Source: Desulfocapsa sulfexigens
Lineage (GTDB): Bacteria > Desulfobacterota > Desulfobulbia > Desulfobulbales > Desulfocapsaceae
NCBI GenBank assembly: GCA_020721165.1
Contig: DYNG01000013.1
Coordinates: 1 to 10,732 of the forward strand
Reading direction: 5' to 3'
DNA: 10,732 nucleotides
In this document: positions 6,068 through 10,732 of the stretch, piece after piece
Layout: each line of letters starts with the position of its first letter
Position numbering within the stretch: position 1 is the first letter of the stretch
Program-made: the position numbers and the translations under genes
The notes under the pieces: model-generated
The model's database searches: none
What the model saw: only the letters and a program-made list of their open reading frames with translations
What the model was told of the DNA's origin: nothing

Positions 6068-6673
6068 TTGAGTTTTATCAACTTAAAAGACAAAGTCGTT
6101 CAGGTCAAAATTGTTTATTATGGTCCTGGTCGTTGTGGCAAGACCACAAACCTGGAATATATCAATCGGAAATTCCGAGAGCAGATTCAATCAGAGATGG
6201 TAAGTCTGAAAACTCATGGTGACCGAACCCTGTTCTTCGATTTTCTCCCATTTCACATGGGTCAAATTAAAGGATATGATATCAAGATTCAGCTCTATAC
6301 CGTGCCTGGCCAGGTAAAATATAATGCGACTCGCAAACTGGTGCTGAAAGGGGTGGATGGCATTGTTTTTGTTGCCGATGCCATGGAGAAACAACGCGAG
6401 AAAAATATTCGTTCATTGAATCAGCTTCACGAAAATCTGCAATCATACAAGGAATCAATCTTTGATATCCCTCTGGTCATGCAGTACAACAAAGTGGATT
6501 TGAAAGAGCACGGGATTCCGGTCCTGCCTATTTCTGTTCTGCAACAGGATCTCAACAGTCGTTTGCAGGTGCCCTACTTTGAGGCAAGCGCTATTACAGG
6601 ATTCAATGTTGCGGCAACATTGAAAAAAATCATTTCTTCCACGGTTGTTTCAATACAAAAAAAATTATTATAG
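6068..6673 (+). CDS. MglA-family small Ras-like GTPase
   Basis: MglA-type GTPases are molecular switches that set cell polarity and control gliding or type IV pili in Myxococcus; related proteins occur widely in bacteria of unknown motility. The 201-residue product starts MSFIN, like Myxococcus MglA, which supports the TTG start at 6068; GGGGGTG (6056-6062) supplies a ribosome-binding site. Motifs: P-loop GPGRCGKTT (19-27), DRTLFFDFLP (52-61), YTVPGQVKYNATRKLVLKGV with the MglA-type TVPGQ in place of the usual DxxGQ, FVADA, guanine-specificity QYNKVDL, and EASAITGFNV near the C-terminus. It is a cytoplasmic single domain. The next gene starts 12 nt downstream. A role in motility is not shown; polarity or surface organisation is equally possible. 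Confidence 0.93.
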   Translation: MSFINLKDKVVQVKIVYYGPGRCGKTTNLEYINRKFREQIQSEMVSLKTHGDRTLFFDFLPFHMGQIKGYDIKIQLYTVPGQVKYNATRKLVLKGVDGIVFVADAMEKQREKNIRSLNQLHENLQSYKESIFDIPLVMQYNKVDLKEHGIPVLPISVLQQDLNSRLQVPYFEASAITGFNVAATLKKIISSTVVSIQKKLL

Positions 6674-6685
6674 AGAGAATACACG

Positions 6686-8716
6686 GTGGCACAGCATACT
6701 GAACAACACTATGACGACGATCTGACTGGTGGGACAGAGAAGTATAACGAGTCACTCTCAACCGATTTCGTAGACCTCTTTGAATCCCTTGGTGATGACG
6801 ATGCAACCATCGCACGACTAAAAACCATTATTATTTCGCTGGACTGGGAAATAACCGACGATATTCTGCAGCAACTGCAGAATGAGTTGTTGGATCTCAA
6901 GGATATTTGGGCAGGAAACAAGATTAATCTTGTTTATGTTCAGGCCCTGGAAAAAATTGGTCGCTATATTGCAGCGGAAAAAGCAAGCGCCCACCCCAAC
7001 GCCATAAAACTTCTGCTCGCCTTTTATTATAACCTGGAAAAAATAGTTTCTTCGGCCTCCATGAGCGAGGTCGAGAAAAAACAAATCTTGCTTCAGGATG
7101 TTAAGAGGTTTGAACAATTCAAGGCCCAAATTTCTCCCCCTTCACAAAACAAAGAGCAAGCTGCTCCTGCCATAATCGCTGCTCCCGTTACCCCTGCCCG
7201 GCAAGCTGTGCCCGCCCAGAACACGATGTCCCCCTCTGCCCCAGGTACGAAAGATCCTCTTGTCAACCTTAAGGCCATTGTATTGGGCATAGATTGGGAA
7301 ATTACCGACGACAACCTCCTTCGTCTCAGTGAAGAGGTTGCTCAACTGGAGAGAATTTATAGTGAGAGTCGGGCGAAGCTGATCTTTCTGCAAGGCATTG
7401 GTGCGCTTGGCAATTATATCCGCGCCACTAAAAGCAGTGCCCATCCCAAGGCTTTTAGGTTATTACACTCTTTCTACGCTGGCTTGGAAAGTATTTGTCG
7501 GGGCGGATTTACCAGTGATAAAGAGAAAGAGGTGCTGCTCACTGAAGTCAAGAAATTTAATGAATTCAAAGCGGTGATAGCCCCTGTCTCCTCACAAATT
7601 ATTGTTCCTGTTCAAAACGCACAACCTTCTTCAACAAATGTTGCAGAGATGAAGAGGGTGGAAGGGGAGCAAGGAGGAAGTATTGCTCCGGCATTTGCAG
7701 ATATGCCAGACACAGTTCGAGGTTTTCGTGCCGACACCTCCTTTGTCAAGGATGAAATTGACCAGGGTGTGGCCAGTTTTCTGGGAGAAAAACCTGCCAT
7801 AGTCGCTCCTACACCTGATTCAACACCCGTAGTAACAGGGGCGCCCCAGGACGCATCTGAAATAAGCTCCCGATTAGACAATCTGTTTGGAGATGAGAAA
7901 GACGAGATTGCCCTGCAAGCAAGCTCTGATAAGGCCTTAGAGGGCGTTGAGGTCGAAACCGAGGCCGATGACGATTCAGACGAAGAGGCCTTGCCATCTC
8001 AACAAGGGCAGTTGGCGCCGGCTTTGGCTGGCTCAGGCGGCGAACAGCGAAGTTCGTACACCGAACAAATAGCTGCACAACCTGTTGCCGCTGCCAAGGA
8101 AACAATTTCTGCCCCCCTCTCCGTATCCTCCCCCTCAACAGCCGCTGCGGCCATTCCAGGTATCGATGTGGAAAGTGAGGCCGATGATGATTCGGATGAG
8201 GCAGCCTTGCCCAGCAGTGAATATGGGGAGCTGGCACCGGCGTTGGCATTTGCGGATCAAAAACGCGGCTTCAGCGAGACAGATCATCTTCACACCACCT
8301 CAGACAGTGGTGATGAGTTTGATCTTGAAGATCGTTTGGACTCTTTTTTTGGCGCTGATGAACGAGAGGGCGACAAAGAGATCAAAGACGAAGAAGTTGC
8401 AAGGTTGAGCGCTGAGAGCCTGCAAACACCAGAGAAACCGGTCGCCGACCAGGAAAAACCGGTTCAGCAAGAAATCGCCGAAAAACTTGTCGCTGAACCA
8501 CCCCTCTCTCAGCAACAAACCTCGCCGGAGGTAGTGGAAGAGCCATTGCCATCTGAGAATATCTTCACTGAAGTAGATGCCGCCCCCGTTGAAACCGCGC
8601 TGGAAGGCACTGATATCAGTCGTGATATTATCTTCGAACCCGTTGGGGATGATGTTGAGATAGATGAATTGCCGGCAAACTGGTATGAAAAAATCACCGG
8701 ACAGCAGGTTCATTGA
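6686..8716 (+). CDS. Large acidic protein with duplicated helical domain, possible GTPase partner
   Basis: I do not recognise this 676-residue protein as a named family. Residues 44-149 and 194-299 are two copies of a mainly helical domain: DWEITDD recurs at 53-59 and 203-209, SAHP at 101-104 and 251-254, each exactly 150 residues apart. A Pro/Ala-rich linker (150-190) joins them. Residues 300-676 are rich in Ala, Pro, Glu, Asp and Ser, probably disordered, with duplicated motifs: ADDDSDEEALPS/ADDDSDEAALPS, (L/I)APA(L/F)A three times, and LDNLFGDE/LDSFFGAD. The C-terminus ends in a more conserved-looking segment, ELPANWYEKITG. There is no signal peptide or membrane segment. GTG start with GAGAGA 7 nt upstream; 12 nt after the GTPase gene, so almost surely one transcript. 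A scaffold or effector role for the GTPase is inferred from position only. Its acidic Pro-rich tail recalls Myxococcus RomR, but no receiver domain is present. Confidence 0.85.
   Translation: MAQHTEQHYDDDLTGGTEKYNESLSTDFVDLFESLGDDDATIARLKTIIISLDWEITDDILQQLQNELLDLKDIWAGNKINLVYVQALEKIGRYIAAEKASAHPNAIKLLLAFYYNLEKIVSSASMSEVEKKQILLQDVKRFEQFKAQISPPSQNKEQAAPAIIAAPVTPARQAVPAQNTMSPSAPGTKDPLVNLKAIVLGIDWEITDDNLLRLSEEVAQLERIYSESRAKLIFLQGIGALGNYIRATKSSAHPKAFRLLHSFYAGLESICRGGFTSDKEKEVLLTEVKKFNEFKAVIAPVSSQIIVPVQNAQPSSTNVAEMKRVEGEQGGSIAPAFADMPDTVRGFRADTSFVKDEIDQGVASFLGEKPAIVAPTPDSTPVVTGAPQDASEISSRLDNLFGDEKDEIALQASSDKALEGVEVETEADDDSDEEALPSQQGQLAPALAGSGGEQRSSYTEQIAAQPVAAAKETISAPLSVSSPSTAAAAIPGIDVESEADDDSDEAALPSSEYGELAPALAFADQKRGFSETDHLHTTSDSGDEFDLEDRLDSFFGADEREGDKEIKDEEVARLSAESLQTPEKPVADQEKPVQQEIAEKLVAEPPLSQQQTSPEVVEEPLPSENIFTEVDAAPVETALEGTDISRDIIFEPVGDDVEIDELPANWYEKITGQQVH
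6815..7132 (+). repeat. Helical domain, copy 1 (coding repeat)
   Basis: This encodes residues 44-149 of the large acidic protein. Compared by eye with copy 2, about 34 of 76 positions are identical between LKTI and the end of the NLEKI helix, with no gap over that stretch and a one-residue shift later. Signature residues are DWEITDD, Q..L..IG.YI, SAHP, LL..FY..LE.I, and K(R/K)F(E/N)(Q/E)FKA. The DNA has diverged well beyond the protein, so the duplication is old and not an assembly artefact. Confidence 0.9.
7265..7582 (+). repeat. Helical domain, copy 2 (coding repeat)
   Basis: This encodes residues 194-299 of the large acidic protein and repeats copy 1 with a 450-nt offset. Both copies keep the acidic DWEITDD start and the SAHP turn. 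They differ most in the helix facing ELLDLKDIWAGNKI / EVAQLERIYSESRA, which could give each copy its own partner surface. Confidence 0.9.
7946..8251 (+). repeat. Duplicated acidic linear motifs in the disordered tail
   Basis: Residues 421-448 and 493-521 repeat the pattern V(E/D)-x-E-x-EADDDSDE-x-ALPS, then about eight residues, then G-x-LAPALA. A third, partial copy, SIAPAFA (332-338), lies earlier and, like the last copy, is followed by an RGF tripeptide. The pattern is acidic cluster plus a small hydrophobic peptide, as in short docking motifs. At the DNA level the two full copies share GAGGCCGATGA and nearby stretches with silent differences. Confidence 0.75.
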
Positions 8717-8780
8717 CCCTTCCAAACGAAAATAAGCATTAAGATACAGCAGGGTTATTGAAATTTACGCAGGAATCTGA

Positions 8781-8831
8781 GAAACGAGAGGGCGGTTATT
8801 TCCACGGTGGAGGTAACCGCCCTCTCGTTTC
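8781..8831 (+). terminator. 51-nt near-perfect palindrome, likely transcription end of the GTPase cassette
   Basis: The left arm, beginning GAAACGAGAGGG (8781-8798), and the right arm, ending CCCTCTCGTTTC (8814-8831), pair perfectly over 18 bp. The interior continues with two G-U pairs and TCCAC/GTGGA around a single central G at 8806. The RNA could therefore fold into an almost unbroken 25-bp hairpin. It starts 64 nt after the stop of the large acidic gene. There is no T-run after the stem (CACTCTCCATT follows), so it is not a textbook intrinsic terminator; it could instead be a 3'-end stabiliser or a dispersed palindromic element. The stem is certain, its role is not. Confidence 0.5.
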
Positions 8832-8946
8832 ACTCTCCATTATCCTCTCCCCAACCCTGACAAACGGGGAAGCGGCTGATCAGAATTTCTTTCTTGGGAA
8901 AAGATCTTCTGGAAGTTACCCATTGAACAGAGAATCACACCATCTT

Positions 8947-9741
8947 ATGACTATCCATTCAAGTGCCATTATTGATAAAAAGGCAGAATTAGACTCCTCT
9001 GTGTCTGTGGGAGCCTATGCCGTTATAGAAAAAGGAGTTCGTATCGGGGCCGGCACCCGGATCGAACCGCATGCAGTGATTACTGGCCTCACCACCATTG
9101 GTACCAACAATGTAATTGGCTCATTCACCTCCATCGGCGCCCCGCCTCAGGATATCGGGTATGGCGGTGAACCGACACAGCTCATCATTGGCGACAACAA
9201 CCACATTCGCGAATATTCATCCCTTCACTGCGGGACGGTAAAAGGAGGTGGAAAAACCGTCGTTGGTAATAATAACCTGTTTATGGCCTATTGCCACATC
9301 GGTCATGACTGCCACATTGCCAATCATGTGATCATGGCCAATGTCGCAACGCTGGCCGGGCATGTGATCGTTGAAAATTTCGTCTCCATAAGCGGCCTGG
9401 TGGCGGTGCATCAATTTTGTCGAATAGGGGCCTATGCCTATATCGGTGGCATGTCGGGAATCAGTCTTGATGTCGCTCCCTACATGATTGTTACCGGAAC
9501 ACGAAGCCGCATGCGGGTTTCCGGCCTTAACAAAGTCGGTCTGAAACGGCATGGTTTTACCAAAGACATTCTGGGCAAGCTTGATCAGGCGTTTCGCCTT
9601 CTTTTTCGTTCTCCTGAACTGTTACAGGCAGATGCTCTGCTCCAGGTGCGCCAGGAGTTTCCTGATTGTGCCGAAGTTGAAACCCTGGTTCGTTTCATTG
9701 AAACGACGAAGCGCGGTGTAGCAAAGAGAACGGAAGATTAA
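8947..9741 (+). CDS. lpxA: UDP-N-acetylglucosamine acyltransferase LpxA
   Basis: LpxA performs the first step of lipid A synthesis: transfer of a 3-hydroxyacyl chain from ACP to the 3-OH of UDP-GlcNAc, in the cytoplasm. The 264-residue protein is a left-handed beta-helix of hexapeptide repeats, for example IIDKKAELDSSVSVGAYAVI at the start, ending in a helical domain after about residue 185. H120 in YCHIGHDC corresponds to E. coli catalytic H125. PPQDIGY, LAGHV, AVHQFCRIGA and GLKRHGF match substrate-contact segments. The ATG at 8947 gives the canonical MTIHSSAIID start and usual length. The frame is open upstream to a TTG at 8758, but that extension only reads through the palindrome. SLHCGT replaces the common IHRGT. 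Shine-Dalgarno is weak. fabZ is not directly upstream; lpxI follows after 124 nt. Confidence 0.95.
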   Translation: MTIHSSAIIDKKAELDSSVSVGAYAVIEKGVRIGAGTRIEPHAVITGLTTIGTNNVIGSFTSIGAPPQDIGYGGEPTQLIIGDNNHIREYSSLHCGTVKGGGKTVVGNNNLFMAYCHIGHDCHIANHVIMANVATLAGHVIVENFVSISGLVAVHQFCRIGAYAYIGGMSGISLDVAPYMIVTGTRSRMRVSGLNKVGLKRHGFTKDILGKLDQAFRLLFRSPELLQADALLQVRQEFPDCAEVETLVRFIETTKRGVAKRTED

Positions 9742-9865
9742 AGGCTGTCCACAGGAGTGGGCCTTCTTCCCTCTTTGCCTGTTCCCGATTGGGATTCCAT
9801 CTACTGGCTGGAACAATACAAGGTGTGGCTCTATTGTATCGTTATCACGAAATTCTCCCTCTGAC
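9742..9865 (+). other. lpxA-lpxI intergenic gap
   Basis: This 124-nt gap is long for genes of one pathway. It contains only weak structure: GGC..CCAC/GTGG..GCC (9743 to about 9762) followed by a pyrimidine-rich stretch, and ACAATA (9813-9818) complementary to TATTGT (9832-9837). Neither is strong enough to call a terminator. I see no ORF or convincing promoter here. Confidence 0.3.
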
Positions 9866-10708
9866 ATGCCATCGTACCCTGAAAAAATAGGAATTATCGC
9901 TGGAAGCGGCCAATTTCCACTCCTTTTTATCAAAGCCGCCCATGAAGCTGGCAGGATTGTGGTTGTGGTTGCCCACAAAGGAGAAACCCAACCTGAAGTC
10001 GTTGCCCCCGCTGACACCGTCTGCTGGGTTAAACTTGGCCAACTGGGAAAAATCATCTCATTTTTTCACAAGGAAGGAGTGGGAGAAACGGTTTTTCTCG
10101 GGGCCATCACAAAAACCCAGATATTTCGAGATCTCTTTCCTGATCTGAAAGGCTTATCTCTATGGAACACCATAAACAGTAAGCAGGACGACGGTATTCT
10201 CAGAGCCGTCGCCGGAGCGCTGGAGAAAGAAAACATTAAGGTACTGGAATCCACCCTCTATCTGCGCCACCTTCTCTTTCCCGCTGGAGTTCTCACCAAG
10301 AAAAAGCTAACACCCTCGCAGCGCGACGATATCGAATTCGGCTGGCGCCATGCCCGCGCCATAGGCCGTCTTGATATTGGACAGTGCGTGGTGGTGAGAA
10401 ACTTGTCGGTGCTGGCAGTCGAAGCGATAGACGGAACAGATGCGACTATTCTACGGGGCGGGAGGTTGGCCAGAGAAAAAGCCGTCGTGGTCAAAGTAAA
10501 AAAACCTTCCCAGGATTTTCGTTTTGATCTTCCGGCAACGGGTCTGAAAACGGTAGAGGAATTAGCCTCGGTGCGAGGAGCCGTACTGGCCGTGGAGGCG
10601 GGACAATCCTTGCTTTTTGATCGTGAAGCTATGGTGAAGGCCGCTGACAAGGCCGGGATTGTTGTCGTAGGAGTCACAGAGACTGCAGACGGAACTTTGG
10701 AGTTTTAA
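9866..10708 (+). CDS. lpxI: UDP-2,3-diacylglucosamine pyrophosphatase LpxI
   Basis: LpxI cleaves UDP-2,3-diacylglucosamine to lipid X plus UMP, replacing LpxH in many alpha- and deltaproteobacteria. The 280-residue product shows the two-domain DUF1009 architecture. The N-terminal part begins KIGIIAGSGQFPLLFIKAA, with VKLGQLGKIISFF (55-67) and FLGAITK (77-83). The C-terminal catalytic part includes RAIGRLDIGQCVVVRN (164-179), AVEAIDGTDATILRGG (184-199) and RFDLPATGLKT (219-229); D221 is probably the catalytic Asp equivalent to Caulobacter D225. Length is normal. The ATG at 9866 has no clear Shine-Dalgarno sequence. It lies downstream of lpxA on the same strand, so both probably share a transcript; lpxB often follows but would be outside the window. 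Confidence 0.93.
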   Translation: MPSYPEKIGIIAGSGQFPLLFIKAAHEAGRIVVVVAHKGETQPEVVAPADTVCWVKLGQLGKIISFFHKEGVGETVFLGAITKTQIFRDLFPDLKGLSLWNTINSKQDDGILRAVAGALEKENIKVLESTLYLRHLLFPAGVLTKKKLTPSQRDDIEFGWRHARAIGRLDIGQCVVVRNLSVLAVEAIDGTDATILRGGRLAREKAVVVKVKKPSQDFRFDLPATGLKTVEELASVRGAVLAVEAGQSLLFDREAMVKAADKAGIVVVGVTETADGTLEF

Positions 10709-10732
10709 TCAGGGGCCGTTAAAAAATATCCA

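Noticed and set aside
7809..8249. 146-codon antisense open frame inside the large acidic gene
   Set aside because: It is rich in Pro, Arg and His as expected for the reverse complement of acidic, Ala/Ser-rich codons; no start signal or family match.
6686..8716. RomR-type response regulator as identity of the large acidic protein
   Set aside because: The acidic Pro-rich tail is similar in style, but there is no receiver domain with phospho-acceptor Asp; the N-terminus is the duplicated helical domain.
8758..8946. Open frame extending lpxA upstream to a TTG, adding 63 residues
   Set aside because: The extension reads straight through the 51-nt palindrome, has no LpxA homology, and the ATG at 8947 gives the canonical MTIHSSAI start and normal length.
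9743..9790. Intrinsic terminator after lpxA
   Set aside because: The GGC/GCC plus CCAC/GTGG stem is interrupted and followed by a mixed pyrimidine stretch without a proper T-run.
1..10732. CRISPR array, tRNA, 4.5S RNA, insertion sequence or prophage signs
   Set aside because: No regularly spaced direct repeats, no cloverleaf or SRP RNA signature, and no transposase or integrase coding were seen; visual reading could miss a divergent small RNA.

Overview
The window (about 48-50 % GC by eye) reads as chromosome of a Gram-negative deltaproteobacterium-type organism, most likely Desulfobacterota (Desulfobulbales-like). Reasons: LpxA and LpxI show lipid A synthesis through the LpxI branch; the ribosomal-protein/tRNA-modification operon carries a TrmD-linked RNA methyltransferase (Methyltrn_RNA_4 type) after trmD, an order I associate with this phylum; and an MglB-like/MglA-like pair is present. 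No species can be named from sequence alone.

Left half, all on the minus strand, read right to left: tatD and yggS (overlapping genes; metal-dependent nuclease family and PLP-homeostasis protein), a 209-nt gap holding a good sigma70-type promoter, then ffh, rpsP, khpA, rimM, trmD and the start of an RNA methyltransferase that runs off the left edge. This is the classic translation/secretion housekeeping operon: SRP GTPase, ribosomal protein S16, KH RNA-binding protein, 30S maturation factor, tRNA m1G37 methyltransferase.

Right half, all on the plus strand and divergent from tatD across a 248-nt AT-rich intergenic region: a three-gene cassette encoding a Roadblock/LC7 protein (MglB-like), a small Ras-like GTPase of the MglA family, and a 676-residue acidic protein I do not recognise. 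The last has two copies of a helical domain of about 105 residues, then a long, probably disordered acidic tail with duplicated short motifs. A 51-nt near-perfect palindrome follows, then lpxA and lpxI (lipid A synthesis), probably continuing beyond the window.

The most interesting part is the MglB-MglA-acidic protein cassette: a GTPase switch, its likely regulator, and a large tandem-domain protein that is a candidate partner or effector. That functional link is inferred from gene order and not shown. No tRNA, rRNA, CRISPR array, transposase or integrase was seen. No gene-free stretch exceeds 300 bases.
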